The notes: generated by a model from the letters alone, not told the origin. 64,000 nucleotides of DNA from Caulobacter sp. Root1455 (GCF_001426905.1 NZ_LMFQ01000012.1:125187-189186), one strand, 5' to 3'; counted from the stretch's first letter, positions 27,717-37,147 are shown. Numbers and translations are program-made.

Positions 27717-29981
27717 ATGGCGGCGTCCGGGATCGCTGTTCGGGGACCACGCAGCCTGCTTCGGCAGATTCGCGAGGCCATGGCCGGAGGCGGCCCCGCC
27801 CAGGCCAAGCTCGACATGGTGGTGCGCACCATCGCCATCTCGATGGTCGCCGAGGTCTGCTCGATCTATCTGCGCCGCGCCTCGGGCGACCTGGAGCTGT
27901 TCGCCACCGAAGGCCTGTCGCGCGACGCCGTCCACGTCACCCGCATGAAGCCGGGCGAGGGCCTGGTCGGCGAGACCATGCGCCTGGGCCGGCCGCTGAA
28001 CCTGTCGGACGCCGCCAGCCACCCGGCCTTCTCGTACCGCCCGGAAACCGGCGAAGATCCCTACCACGCCTTCCTGGCCGTGCCGCTGCTGCGCGGCGGC
28101 CGGACGATCGGCGTGCTGGTCGTCCAGAACCGCACCGAGCGGGTCTATGACGAGGAGGAGGTCGAGGATCTGCAGATCATCGCCATGGTCCTGGCCGAGA
28201 TGGTCAGCGCCGGCGAGCTCTTGGGCCTGACCGAACTCAAGGACGTCGAGATCGCGCCGCACAAGCCCGAGCGGCTGAAGGGCACGCGCTTCGCCGAGGG
28301 GCTGGCCTATGGGGTGGCCGTGCTGCACGAGCAGCCGGTGGCCCCCGAGCAGCTGCTGTCCGACGACGCCCTGGCCGAGGAGGCTCGGCTGAAATGGGCG
28401 ATCGAGGCGCTGCAGACCCAGATCGACGAGATGCTGGAAGGCCAGCACGGCCTGGTCGGCGCCTCCTACGAGGTGCTCGAGACCTACCGGATGTTCGCCC
28501 ACGACCGGGGCTGGAACCGCAGCTTGCAGGAAGCCGTGCGTTCGGGTCTGACCGCCGAGGCTGCGGTGGAGCGCGTGCGCTCCGAGCACCGCGCCCGCCT
28601 GGGCCAGGCCCGCGACCCCTATCTGCGCGAACGCCTGCACGACCTGGAAGACCTCAACGACCGGCTGCTGCGCCACCTGTCGGGCGACGTCCACGCCGTG
28701 CGCGTGCTGCCCGAGGACGCGATCCTGATCGCCCGGAACCTGGGGCCGGCCGACCTGCTGGAGTACGACCGCACCAAGCTCAAGGGCATCCTGCTGGAGG
28801 AAGGCTCGGCCGCCAGCCACGCCGGCATCGTCGCCCGGGCCCTGGACATCCCCTGCGTCGGCCGCCTGGCCGGTCTGCGCGACCGGGTCAGCGAGGGCGA
28901 TCCGGTGGTGGTCGACGCCGAGACCGCCGAGGCTTGGCTGCGGCCGCGCTCCGACGTGGTCAAGGCGCTGAAGGCCCGGATGGAGGTCCGCGCCCAACGC
29001 AAGGCCGAGTTCGTCCGGATCCGCGACACGCCGGCCGTCACCAAGGACGGCGACAAGGTCACCCTGCTGATGAACGCCGGCCTGGCCGTCGATCTGGACA
29101 TCCTGGGCGAGACCGGGGCCGAGGGCATCGGCCTGTTCCGCACCGAGTTCCAGTTCATGGTGGCCGAGGAGATGCCCCGGCTCGAGGCCCAGACCGCGCT
29201 CTACGAAAAGGTGCTGGAGGCCGCCGACGGCATGCCGGTGACCTTCCGGACCCTGGATCTGGGCGGCGACAAGCTGCTGCCGTACATGGAGCTGGAGCGC
29301 GAGGACAATCCGGCCCTGGGCTGGCGCGCCATTCGGATGGGCCTGGACCGCCCGGCCCTGCTGCGCATGCAGATCCGCGCTCTGATCAAGGCCGCGCGCG
29401 GACGCGAGCTGCGGATCATGTTCCCGCTGGTGGCCAATGTGGACGAGTTCCGCGCCGCTCGCGCCTTCGTCGACCAGGAAGTCGCCTGGGCGTTGAAGCG
29501 CGGCCGCCCAGAACCGGCCCGCCTGGACGTCGGGGCGATGATCGAGGCGCCCTCGCTGCTGTGGCATCTCGACGCGCTGTTGCCGATGACCGACTTCGTT
29601 TCGGTCGGCACCAACGACCTGATGCAGTACTTGTTCGCCGCCGATCGGGGCAATCCAAGGGTTTCGGACCGCTACGATCCGTTGTCCCCCGCCGCCCTGC
29701 GCGCCCTGAAGACCATCCAGCAGGCCTGCGCCGACACCGGCACGCCGGTCTCGGTCTGCGGCGAGATGGCGGGGCGCCCGCTGGAGGCTTTCGCCTTGCT
29801 GGCCTTGGGTTTCGACCGTCTGTCGATGCCGCCGGCCGGCATCGGACCGGTCAAGCAGATGGTGCTGTCGTGCGACCGTGAAGCCGCTCGGCGCAACGTC
29901 GAGGCCCTGCTCAAGACCTCGGCCGGATCGCTCCGTGGCGAGATCGAGACCCTGGCGCGCAAGCTTTACGTCGCCATATAG
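27717..29981 (+). CDS. ptsP: Phosphoenolpyruvate-protein phosphotransferase, nitrogen PTS enzyme I
   Basis: EI-Ntr takes phosphate from PEP and passes it to NPr, which controls nitrogen, potassium and stringent responses. A GAF sensor domain fills about residues 15-170 and in this family senses glutamine. The EI phosphohistidine lies in GSAASHAGIVARAL (His368). The PEP-binding barrel shows GIGLFRTEFQF, LPYMELERED, and the catalytic SVCGEMAG near the C-terminus. The 754-residue length is standard. It lies in the same order after lysC as in other alphaproteobacteria, but 3.4 kb away here. Confidence 0.96.
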   Translation: MAASGIAVRGPRSLLRQIREAMAGGGPAQAKLDMVVRTIAISMVAEVCSIYLRRASGDLELFATEGLSRDAVHVTRMKPGEGLVGETMRLGRPLNLSDAASHPAFSYRPETGEDPYHAFLAVPLLRGGRTIGVLVVQNRTERVYDEEEVEDLQIIAMVLAEMVSAGELLGLTELKDVEIAPHKPERLKGTRFAEGLAYGVAVLHEQPVAPEQLLSDDALAEEARLKWAIEALQTQIDEMLEGQHGLVGASYEVLETYRMFAHDRGWNRSLQEAVRSGLTAEAAVERVRSEHRARLGQARDPYLRERLHDLEDLNDRLLRHLSGDVHAVRVLPEDAILIARNLGPADLLEYDRTKLKGILLEEGSAASHAGIVARALDIPCVGRLAGLRDRVSEGDPVVVDAETAEAWLRPRSDVVKALKARMEVRAQRKAEFVRIRDTPAVTKDGDKVTLLMNAGLAVDLDILGETGAEGIGLFRTEFQFMVAEEMPRLEAQTALYEKVLEAADGMPVTFRTLDLGGDKLLPYMELEREDNPALGWRAIRMGLDRPALLRMQIRALIKAARGRELRIMFPLVANVDEFRAARAFVDQEVAWALKRGRPEPARLDVGAMIEAPSLLWHLDALLPMTDFVSVGTNDLMQYLFAADRGNPRVSDRYDPLSPAALRALKTIQQACADTGTPVSVCGEMAGRPLEAFALLALGFDRLSMPPAGIGPVKQMVLSCDREAARRNVEALLKTSAGSLRGEIETLARKLYVAI

Positions 29982-30161
29982 ACCCCCGCCTACACATGGC
30001 GGGGTTAACCAAGCGCGGCTTTATAGTGTATTGAATCCGGCGACTTACTTTGATATCGACCATAAAGTATTAACAAATCCCGGCTAGGACGGGTGGGGCG
30101 GTTGCTGGGTTCTTCTCCTTAGTGGGGTCGAATTCTCCGGTGACGCGAAATTTGGGGTCTC

Positions 30162-31256
30162 ATGGCAGCCATGCCGCTGGATACGGGCAGGGTTCCGCAC
30201 TTGCATCTGGTCGCCGACGGCGAGCGTGAAGACGCTCCCGTGGCCGCGCACCAGCCTTCGATCGACCACGGCGTCGACATCGGTTCGGCCCTGCGCGCGG
30301 CGCGTGAATTCCGCGGCCTGACCCTGCAGGACGTCGCCGACGCCACCCGCATCCGCCTGAGCTATATCGAGGCGCTGGAGGACCTGCGCCTGGACGAGCT
30401 GCCCTCGCGCCCGTTCACCATCGGCTACGTGAAATCCTACGCCAAGATGCTGGGCCTGGACGGCGACGCCGCCGTGGCCCGCTTCAAGGTGGACGTGCCC
30501 GACGACAGCGAGCCGCTGCGCGCCCCGGTCGGCGTGCGCCACGAGCGCGACCCGCGCCTGGGCCTGATCCTGGCGCTGGGCGTGCTGATCGTGGCCGCCA
30601 TCGTGCTGTGGAACGTCGCCCAGCGCGCCATCGCCAAGGACGCCCCGCCGGTTCTGGTGGCCGAGGCCCAGGCGACCGCCGCCGTCAACACGCCGGCCGC
30701 CGTTCCGGTCGATCCCAACGCCGCGCCCGGCTCGGTCTCGCTGGGCGCGCCGCTGCCGGCGCCGGTCGAGTCGACCACGCCCGAGCCTTACAAGACCCCC
30801 GGCCTCGACGACGCCGCCGCCAACGGCGGTTCGGCCGACGCCGTCAGCGCCGCCTCCAAGGCTCGTGCGTCCGAGGCGGCCAAGAGCGGCGTCGATCCCA
30901 ACCAGGTGTTCAATGTCGGCGCCCCGTTCCGGGCCAAGGGCCCGATGTACGGCGCGGCCCCGGCCGAGGCCTCCGGCCTGATCCTGCAGGCCCGCAAGCC
31001 GGGCTCGCTGACCGTCCACGACGCCGGCGGCGCGATCTATTTCAGCCGCTGGATGGCGGCCGGCGAGGCGTTCCGCGCCCCGCGCAACAGCGGCCTGATC
31101 GCCGAGGTCTCCGACCCCGGCGCCTTCGAGGTCTACAACGCCGGCGCCCTGACCAGCCGCATGCCCGGCCCGACGGCCTCGCTGGGCAAGCTGACGACCG
31201 CCCCGGCGGCGCCGGCTGCTCCGGTCGCGACGCAACCGCCGAAGCCGCAGGGCTAA
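30162..31256 (+). CDS. rodZ: RodZ-like protein: HTH, one membrane helix, periplasmic DUF4115
   Basis: A 364-residue bitopic protein. A cytosolic helix-turn-helix of the HTH_25 type (about 40-105, ALRAAREFRGLTLQDVADAT) is followed by a basic segment and one membrane helix (about 132-150). A Pro/Ala-rich periplasmic linker then leads to a C-terminal beta domain (about 265-340, with GSLTVHDAGGAIYFSRWM). RodZ links MreB to the wall-elongation machine. Position supports this, since rodZ sits beside ispG in many proteobacteria and ispG follows here after one inserted gene. No clear -35/-10 pair was found in the 180-base AT-rich upstream region, which holds one GANTC site. Confidence 0.8.
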   Translation: MAAMPLDTGRVPHLHLVADGEREDAPVAAHQPSIDHGVDIGSALRAAREFRGLTLQDVADATRIRLSYIEALEDLRLDELPSRPFTIGYVKSYAKMLGLDGDAAVARFKVDVPDDSEPLRAPVGVRHERDPRLGLILALGVLIVAAIVLWNVAQRAIAKDAPPVLVAEAQATAAVNTPAAVPVDPNAAPGSVSLGAPLPAPVESTTPEPYKTPGLDDAAANGGSADAVSAASKARASEAAKSGVDPNQVFNVGAPFRAKGPMYGAAPAEASGLILQARKPGSLTVHDAGGAIYFSRWMAAGEAFRAPRNSGLIAEVSDPGAFEVYNAGALTSRMPGPTASLGKLTTAPAAPAAPVATQPPKPQG

Positions 31257-31267
31257 TCCCACCAACC

Positions 31268-31391
31268 GTCACCCGGGCCTTGTGCCCGGGACCCCTCTGT
31301 CCGCGCAAAGGCAGGGGTGTGGCGCGCTTGCGCGGCATTTCGCTTCACCGTCAGCTGAACCAGGGGTCCCGGGCACAAGGCCCGGGATGAC
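31268..31391. repeat. Long inverted repeat, TCATCCCGGGCC family, copy 2
   Basis: Arms GTCACCCGGGCCTTGTGCCC and GGGCACAAGGCCCGGGATGAC enclose 124 bases. The element shares ACCCCTCTGTC and GCTGAACCAGGGGTCCCGGG with copy 1 at 16296-16424. It lies between convergent genes. Confidence 0.9.
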
Positions 31392-31431
31392 GGCGAGTTA
31401 GAGGGGTGGATGGTTAGGTTTGCGGCGCGCC

Positions 31432-32235
31432 CTAACCCCGTCGCCCGCCCGATTTCGCGAACAGCAGGTCCGACCAGTTCCACCGGCGTGACCCCAGGGC
31501 CAGGCGCGGCGCCCCCGGGGCGTCGCTGAGCGAGATCAGGACCAGTCCCCGCATCGGGTCGTCGCGGCAGGCCTTCGGCGCGAACGCCACCTCCAGCATG
31601 ATCAGCTCGCGCACTCCGGCCAGGCCCTTGCCCTCCTGGCCCGGGCTCTGCACCCAGTCGCCGTTCCAGACCAGCACCGCCTTGCCCTTGGCCGCCGCCT
31701 CGGGGTGGACCTGGACGAGGGCGGCGCGGACGCGCGGGTTCTTGCGCAGGGCGTCCTGCAGCAGCCGCACCATGTCGCAACCGCCGCCGCCCGGGCCGTT
31801 CCCGGCGCCGCCGGCTCCGGATCCGCTGCCGGCGGTCGCGGCGCCGATCAGGTCGGCCTCGCCGAGTTCGGCCACCACCACGGGCGCCGGGGCCGGCTTG
31901 GCGGGCAGGGTCTCGACCTCCCGCGGCGGGACCAGGCGCGGCGGGCGGACGGGCAGCTTGGGCGGCGAGCGCTTGGCCGGAGCCGGATCGCCGGCCGGTT
32001 CGGGCGCGAGCTTCGGCGGTTCGGGCGGGGGAGGGGGCGGCTCGTACAGCGCCACGACGATCGGATCGGGCTCGGGGGTCATCGGCGGCTGGATGCGCAC
32101 CGCCCACAGGGCCAGCAGCAGCGCGCCATGGGCCGCGACGCTGATCAGCCCGGCGATGAAGCCGTCCACCCTCGCTCGCCGACGGCGGACCGGCGTCGGG
32201 ACCAGGGGGTCGTACGGCTGCGGTCGCCCGCTCAT
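31432..32235 (-). CDS. TonB-like bitopic protein with Pro-rich linker
   Basis: A 267-residue protein: short basic cytosolic start, one membrane helix at about 25-46, then a long Pro/Glu/Lys-rich span (about 47-115, PEPDPIVVALYEPPPPPPEP) as in TonB, which lets such proteins cross the periplasm. The C-terminal domain has GGGGCDMVRLLQDALRKN and a strand-rich end. I do not see the YP motif of classical TonB, so a TonB-like or secretin-partner role is tentative. The ATG at 32235 follows TTGGAG. It interrupts the rodZ-ispG neighbourhood on the opposite strand. Confidence 0.7.
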   Translation of the reverse strand: MSGRPQPYDPLVPTPVRRRRARVDGFIAGLISVAAHGALLLALWAVRIQPPMTPEPDPIVVALYEPPPPPPEPPKLAPEPAGDPAPAKRSPPKLPVRPPRLVPPREVETLPAKPAPAPVVVAELGEADLIGAATAGSGSGAGGAGNGPGGGGCDMVRLLQDALRKNPRVRAALVQVHPEAAAKGKAVLVWNGDWVQSPGQEGKGLAGVRELIMLEVAFAPKACRDDPMRGLVLISLSDAPGAPRLALGSRRWNWSDLLFAKSGGRRG

Positions 32236-32367
32236 TGAAACTCCAAGGTCGTCCCGGGATGGGTCTAGAGACCACCCGCCCGCGTCAGGATCGTGGCGCC
32301 CGCGACATTTACGTGACGCTCTTGGGGACCTCTTGGGTTCTGGCGCCAAACCCCTTAGATTGGGCGC

Positions 32368-33507
32368 ATGTCCGCAGACCACACCCACCTCCGCCCCTGG
32401 CGCCAGATCGAGCGCCGGCAGTCGCGCAAGATCCGCGTCGGCAATGTCGAGGTCGGCGGCGACGCGCCGATCACCGTCCAGTCGATGACCAACACCCTGA
32501 CCAGCGACGCCAAGGCGACGCTGGAGCAGATCCGTCAGCTGGAGGAGGCCGGCGCCGACATCGTCCGGGTCTCGTGCCCCGACGTCGACTCGACCACGGC
32601 CTTCAAGACCATCGTCCGCGAGGCCAAGGTCCCGCTCGTGGCCGACATCCACTTCCACTACAAGCGCGGCATCGAGGCGGCGCAGGCCGGCGCGGCGTGC
32701 CTGCGGATCAATCCGGGCAACATCGGTTCGCCCGACCGGGTGCGCGACGTGATCCAGGCGGCCCGCGACCACGGCTGCTCGATGCGGATCGGGGTCAACG
32801 CCGGCTCGCTGGAGCGCGACCTGCTGGAGAAGTACGGCGAGCCCTGTCCCGACGCGATGGTCGAGAGCGCGCTGAACCACGCCCGCATCCTGCAGGACCA
32901 CGACTTCCACGAGTTCAAGATCTCGGTGAAGGCTTCGGACCCGTTCATGACGGTGGCGGCGTACTACCAGTTGGCCGAGCGCATCGACTGCCCGCTGCAC
33001 CTGGGCGTCACCGAGGCGGGCGCCCTGCGCACCGGCACGGTCAAGTCGTCGATCGGCATCGGCTCGATGCTGTGGGCCGGCATCGGCGACACCATCCGGG
33101 TGTCCCTGGCCGCCGACCCGGTCGAGGAGATCAAGGTCGGCTTCGACATCCTCAAGTCGCTGGGCCTGCGCCACCGCGGCGTCAACATCATCGCCTGCCC
33201 GTCCTGCGCCCGTCAGGGCTTCAACGTGATCAAGACGGTGGAGGCGCTGGAGGCGCGGCTGGCCCACATCTCCCAGCCGATGTCGCTGTCGATCATCGGC
33301 TGCGTGGTCAACGGCCCGGGCGAGGCGCTGATGACCGACCTGGGCTTCACCGGCGGCGGGGCCGGTTCGGGCATGGTCTACATGGCCGGCAAGCCCGACC
33401 ACAAACAGTCCAACGAAGGCATGATCGACCACATCGTCGAACTGGTCGAACAGCGCGCGGCCCAGCTGAAGGCGGCGGCCGACGCCGAGGCGATCGCGGC
33501 CGAATGA
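32368..33507 (+). CDS. ispG: 4-hydroxy-3-methylbut-2-enyl diphosphate synthase
   Basis: IspG (GcpE) reduces the cyclic MEcPP to HMBPP in the non-mevalonate isoprenoid pathway, with a [4Fe-4S] cluster. Cluster cysteines are visible in CPSCARQGF (Cys277, Cys280) and [12 protein letters not shown] (about Cys312), and the catalytic Glu follows in NGPGE. The TIM-barrel start [19 protein letters not shown] and QSMTN are conserved. The 379-residue length is standard. The gene is convergent with an OsmC gene, separated by a perfect hairpin. Confidence 0.97.
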   Translation: MSADHTHLRPWRQIERRQSRKIRVGNVEVGGDAPITVQSMTNTLTSDAKATLEQIRQLEEAGADIVRVSCPDVDSTTAFKTIVREAKVPLVADIHFHYKRGIEAAQAGAACLRINPGNIGSPDRVRDVIQAARDHGCSMRIGVNAGSLERDLLEKYGEPCPDAMVESALNHARILQDHDFHEFKISVKASDPFMTVAAYYQLAERIDCPLHLGVTEAGALRTGTVKSSIGIGSMLWAGIGDTIRVSLAADPVEEIKVGFDILKSLGLRHRGVNIIACPSCARQGFNVIKTVEALEARLAHISQPMSLSIIGCVVNGPGEALMTDLGFTGGGAGSGMVYMAGKPDHKQSNEGMIDHIVELVEQRAAQLKAAADAEAIAAE

Positions 33508-33510
33508 CTA

Positions 33511-33534
33511 GATCCTCCCCAAGGGGGGAGGATC
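33511..33534. terminator. Perfect hairpin between convergent ispG and osmC-like genes
   Basis: GATCCTCCCC and GGGGAGGATC form a 10-base stem with a four-base loop. No T-run follows on either strand, so it may be a terminator or a small repeat. It overlaps the last codons of the OsmC gene by two bases. Confidence 0.5.
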
Positions 33535-33919
33535 ATCCCAGCGACGTCTGGATCGGGACTCCGCCCTTGATGGCCAGGGTCACGGGCGTCCGCTCCGCCA
33601 CATCCGCCAGCCGCGCCCGCTGAGCCGGGTCCAGCGATCCCGCCGGGACCAGCACGCGCTCGATCCGGGGCGGGGTCTCGCCGCCATGGTAATGCAGCCG
33701 GACCTCCAGCGACTCCAGCGGCCATTGCTTGTGCTCGGCGTACATCTTCAGGGTCATGGCCGTGCAGGCTCCCAGCGAGGCCAGCAGCAGGTCGAACGGG
33801 GCGGGACCCACGTCGGCGCCGCCGTTGCGTTCGGGCTCGTCGGCCGTCAGGGCGTGGCGGCCGGTGGTGATGGCGGTGGCGTAGCGGGCGTCGCCGATGC
33901 GGGCGGTGGCGGTCGCCAT
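33533..33919 (-). CDS. OsmC/Ohr family thiol peroxidase-like protein
   Basis: OsmC proteins reduce organic hydroperoxides with two Cys residues. This 128-residue member has the central helix motif DLLLASLGACTAMTLKMYA holding the resolving-type Cys. The first, peroxidatic Cys region reads GADVGPAPFD and lacks a clear Cys, so it belongs to the YhfA/OsmC-like branch whose activity is unclear. The ATG at 33919 follows AAGGAG; an upstream start at 33976 is less likely. It is cytosolic and convergent with ispG. Confidence 0.85.
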   Translation of the reverse strand: MATATARIGDARYATAITTGRHALTADEPERNGGADVGPAPFDLLLASLGACTAMTLKMYAEHKQWPLESLEVRLHYHGGETPPRIERVLVPAGSLDPAQRARLADVAERTPVTLAIKGGVPIQTSLG

Positions 33920-34007
33920 GGGCGGCTCCTTGGCTGGGGTCTTGAAACAGATCCCGATGGTGTCGGGCGCTTCCACGGAAGGCGCTAGAACAAATCGGCG
34001 GAAACCT

Positions 34008-35390
34008 TCAGATCACCGCACGCGAACGCTCGTCCACGTCCGACACCGCCGCCGCGACGATCCTCAGGCCCCGTTCCAACTCTTCGCGGTCTCGCGCCGC
34101 GCCCAGGCACAGCCGCAGGCCGGTGGTCGCGCCGGGCTCGACGACCGGGGCAGACGGCGGGGTCAGCTCGACGCCGCCGCGCAGGGCCCGGCCGGCCAGG
34201 CGCTCGGCGTCCAGTTCCGACATCGGCAGCCAGACGTGCGGGGCGCTGGCCGACATCGGCGTCTCGATGGCGTCGCCCAGGATCTGGCGGGCCAGGACCA
34301 GACGGGCGGTCATTTCCTCGCGCACCTCGGCGACGATGGCGTCGGCCGTGCCGTCCTCGATCCACTGGGTGGCGATCAGGCCGCCGAAGGCCGGCGGCGC
34401 GTAGGCCAGGGCGCGGACCGCGCGCAGCACCCGGTCCATGTGGTCGCCGGGCGGGGCGATCAGGAAGCCGTGCCGCAGGCCCGGGGCCAGCGACTTCGAC
34501 ACCGCCGAAACGTGGAAGGTCCGCTCCGGCGCCAGCACCGCGAACGGCGGCGGGGCGTTGGGCGCATAGACGGCGTAGATGTCGTCCTCGATCAGCAGCA
34601 GGTCGCGCTTGCGGGCCACGGCGACGATCTGGGCGCGACGGTCGGCGCTCATGATCCGGCCGGTGGGGTTCTGCAGGGTGGGCTGGATGGCGACGACTCT
34701 GGACGCGCCGGTCGCGGCGGCCTCGTCCAGGGCGTCGGGCCGCAGGCCCTCGGCGTCCATGGCCAGGCCTTTCAGTCGGTAGCCGGCGTGCTCGGCCAGC
34801 GCCTTGACGCCGTAGAAGGTCGAGGCCTCGCACAGCACCGTGTCGCCGGGCCGCGCCACCGCCCCGAAAGCCAGGGCCAGGGCCTGCTGGGCGCCGGCCG
34901 TGCAGGCCAGCCGGGTCCAGTCCGCGCCGGTCAGGCCGCCGCTGCGCTCCAGCCAGGCCGCGCCGGCCCGCCGCTGGACCTCCAGCCCGGCCGAGGGCGA
35001 ATAGCCCAGATGCTCGATCAGGTCGGGCCGCCGGCGCAGACGCGTCAGCGTATCGGCCAGACGCGCGTCCGCCGGGCCGCTGGGCGCGATGTTGTGGAAC
35101 AGGTTGATCGGGCCGCCGTCGCCGGTTCGATCGGGCTTCGCCGCCGTCGCCCCCCGCACGAAGCTGCCGCGCCCGACATGGGCCTGCACCAGCCCGACCT
35201 TCTCGGCCTCGACATAGGCCCGGGTCACCGTGCCCAGGCCCAGGCCCAGGCGATGGGCCAGGTCGCGCTGCGGCGGCAGGCGCTCGCCGTCCCCCAGGAC
35301 CCCCGAGGCGATGTCGGCCCGCAGGGCGTCCAGCAGGCGCTCATACAGCGGCGTGTCGCCGGGCGAGAGGGTGGGGGTCCAGCCGGCCAA
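34008..35390 (-). CDS. MocR-type regulator: GntR HTH fused to class I aminotransferase
   Basis: A 460-residue MocR/PdxR fusion. The GntR winged helix-turn-helix (1-75, LPPQRDLAHRLGLGLGTVTRAY) binds DNA. A fold-type I PLP domain follows, with the PLP-binding Lys299 in VSKSLAPGLRHG and the YSPSAGLEVQR region. Such proteins sense vitamin B6, GABA or other amines and usually act on the divergent neighbour, here a LysE-type exporter. The start is a TTG at 35390, supported by GGAGAA about six bases upstream. A TTGTCA/TGACAA inverted repeat sits in the shared spacer. Confidence 0.92.
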   Translation of the reverse strand: MAGWTPTLSPGDTPLYERLLDALRADIASGVLGDGERLPPQRDLAHRLGLGLGTVTRAYVEAEKVGLVQAHVGRGSFVRGATAAKPDRTGDGGPINLFHNIAPSGPADARLADTLTRLRRRPDLIEHLGYSPSAGLEVQRRAGAAWLERSGGLTGADWTRLACTAGAQQALALAFGAVARPGDTVLCEASTFYGVKALAEHAGYRLKGLAMDAEGLRPDALDEAAATGASRVVAIQPTLQNPTGRIMSADRRAQIVAVARKRDLLLIEDDIYAVYAPNAPPPFAVLAPERTFHVSAVSKSLAPGLRHGFLIAPPGDHMDRVLRAVRALAYAPPAFGGLIATQWIEDGTADAIVAEVREEMTARLVLARQILGDAIETPMSASAPHVWLPMSELDAERLAGRALRGGVELTPPSAPVVEPGATTGLRLCLGAARDREELERGLRIVAAAVSDVDERSRAVI

Positions 35391-35403
35391 CGGCGTTCTC
35401 CAA

Positions 35404-35451
35404 AATTGTCACTGGAACAATATAGGTTTTGACTCATGATGCAATTGACAA
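35404..35451. promoter_or_regulatory. Candidate MocR operator in the divergent spacer
   Basis: AATTGTCA at 35404-35411 and AATTGACA at 35443-35450 are near-repeats; TTGTCA and TGACAA are also inverted arms 40 bases apart. The spacer is AT-rich compared with its surroundings, as expected for an overlapping promoter/operator pair of the regulator and the exporter. Confidence 0.5.
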
Positions 35452-35486
35452 GATGACCGTGACATTCCACGTCTGGAGTGTCCGTC

Positions 35487-36176
35487 ATGACCGCTCAACT
35501 GCTGCTTGCCTTCGTCCTGTTCGCCTTCGCCACCGCCGGCACGCCCGGCCCCAACAACATGATGCTGCTGGCCTCGGGCGCGAACTTCGGCTTCCGCCGC
35601 ACGGTGCTGCACATCCTGGGCATCAGCGCCGGTCTGGGCGTGATGGTGATGGCCATGGGGTTGGGCCTGGGCGGGGTGTTCAGGGCCTGGCCGGCGCTGC
35701 ACGAGGGGCTGAAGTGGGTGGGCGGCGCCTACATGCTGTGGCTGGCCTGGAAGATCGCCACGGCCAAGGGCGTCGCCGACAAGGGCGCCAGCTCGCGCCC
35801 GATGACCTTCCTGCAAGCCGCCGCCTTCCAGTGGGTCAATCCCAAGGCCTGGGCCATGGCCCTGACCGCCGCGACCACCTACACGCCCGAGGGGTCGACG
35901 ATCGGGGTGTTCTTCGTGGCGGGGACCTTCATGCTGGTCGGCGCGCCGTGCAGCGCCGCCTGGGCCGGGTTCGGCCAGGGCATGCGGCGCTTCCTGGACC
36001 GGCCGCCGGTGCTGCGGGCCTTCAACCTGACCATGGCCGCCTTGCTGGTGGTCTCGCTCTACCCGCTGGTGGTCGAGACCCGGCCGACTGAGGCGTCGAA
36101 GTCCGGCGCGTCGAAGGAGGCCCCGCGCCTGCTGGCCGACCTGCCGTCCACGCCGCGCTGGTCGTCGCACGGCTAG
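35487..36176 (+). CDS. LysE/RhtB family amino-acid exporter
   Basis: A 229-residue inner-membrane exporter with about six helices. The family pattern starts LLAFVLFAFATAGTPGPNNM, followed by GISAGLGVMVMAMGLGLGG and the long helix FLQAAAFQWVNPKAWAMAL. LysE/RhtB carriers pump out amino acids or related metabolites. The C-terminal 25 residues are an unusual Ser/Thr/Ala/Pro tail. The ATG at 35487 follows GGAG at eight bases; a GTG at 35478 is also possible. It is divergent from the MocR regulator, which probably controls it. Confidence 0.88.
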   Translation: MTAQLLLAFVLFAFATAGTPGPNNMMLLASGANFGFRRTVLHILGISAGLGVMVMAMGLGLGGVFRAWPALHEGLKWVGGAYMLWLAWKIATAKGVADKGASSRPMTFLQAAAFQWVNPKAWAMALTAATTYTPEGSTIGVFFVAGTFMLVGAPCSAAWAGFGQGMRRFLDRPPVLRAFNLTMAALLVVSLYPLVVETRPTEASKSGASKEAPRLLADLPSTPRWSSHG

Positions 36177-36247
36177 GATTGCGGAAACTTAAGTAGGCGT
36201 CGGCGGACGGTTGAGCTCTGGTGCGGCCACCTTATCCGGAGCCTTCC

Positions 36248-37036
36248 ATGTCCCTCGCCGTTCGTACCGCGCTTTCCGCCTCCCTGGTCGCCGTCCTGCT
36301 TGTGGCCGGCGGCGTCGCCACCGCCGCGCAGGCCGCCGTCACCCCGGTGCCGGTCGGCCAGCCGCTGGCCCGTTTCGCCAATCTCAAGCCCGGCGTGCAC
36401 CGCTATCTGCGCTACAAGCAGACCGGCGACACGATCCGCGTCGCCGACGTCTGGACCCGCGAAGTCCGCTTCGAGGACCTGGACGGCCAGCGCCGGATGC
36501 ACATCGTCCAGCACTGGGACGGGGCGGGCGCCACGCCGTCGGACCGTCAGCTGGACAGCTGGTTCGAGGTCGGCACCTTCCGACCCCTGACCCATGTCCG
36601 CCGCTCGCAGAAGGACGGCGTGACCAAGGTCGAGGGCTTCGTTTTCCAACCCGACAAGATCGTCGGCCTGAAGGACCTGGCCGACAACGCGGCCAAGGAC
36701 TTCGAGGTCGCCTCGCCGCAGCCCAGCTTCAATTTCGAGACCGACATGGAGTTCATCCAGGCCCTGCCGCTGGCGGCGGGCTACGAGGCCAGCATCGTCT
36801 TCACCCACCCGGGCGGCGGCCCGCCGGCGGCCTATGTGTTCAAGGTGGCCGGATCGGAGACCCTGGACCTGCCGGGCGGCGGCAAGGTCGACTGCTGGCT
36901 GGTCACCGCCGACTACAACCGCCCGGAAATGCCGGTGACCCGCTTCTGGTTCGCCAAGGGCAGCCAGGTGATGATCAAGCAGATCTCGCCGCTGCCGGAC
37001 GGCTCGGGGGTGATCGGGAAAACCCTGCTGTATTGA
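36248..37036 (+). CDS. Exported hypothetical protein, DUF3108-like
   Basis: A 262-residue secreted protein. The signal peptide ends near AAQAA. The mature part is rich in strands: an N-terminal FANLKPGVHRYLRY, then HIVQHWDGAGA, RSQKDGVTKVEGFVFQPDKI and a C-terminal CWLVTADYNRPEMPVTRFWF. The end RFWFAKGSQVMIKQ recalls DUF3108 proteins, which sit at the outer membrane, but the link is tentative. The ATG at 36248 follows GGAG. No operon partner is evident; a palindromic repeat follows the stop. Confidence 0.7.
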   Translation: MSLAVRTALSASLVAVLLVAGGVATAAQAAVTPVPVGQPLARFANLKPGVHRYLRYKQTGDTIRVADVWTREVRFEDLDGQRRMHIVQHWDGAGATPSDRQLDSWFEVGTFRPLTHVRRSQKDGVTKVEGFVFQPDKIVGLKDLADNAAKDFEVASPQPSFNFETDMEFIQALPLAAGYEASIVFTHPGGGPPAAYVFKVAGSETLDLPGGGKVDCWLVTADYNRPEMPVTRFWFAKGSQVMIKQISPLPDGSGVIGKTLLY

Positions 37037-37050
37037 GTCCCTTTGAAATT

Positions 37051-37080
37051 CGCTCATCCCGGCATTCGCCGGGATGAGCG
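37051..37080. repeat. Palindromic intergenic repeat, copy 2
   Basis: Perfect palindrome CGCTCATCCCGGC - ATTC - GCCGGGATGAGCG of 30 bases. It is the cleanest of the three copies and lies between the exported protein and the broken oxidoreductase gene. Confidence 0.9.
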
Positions 37081-37147
37081 GAAGGGAGGGGGTTGTGCGA
37101 TGGGGCGCATCGGCCCCAGATCGGGCCTCCACACGAGGTCCCCCCAA

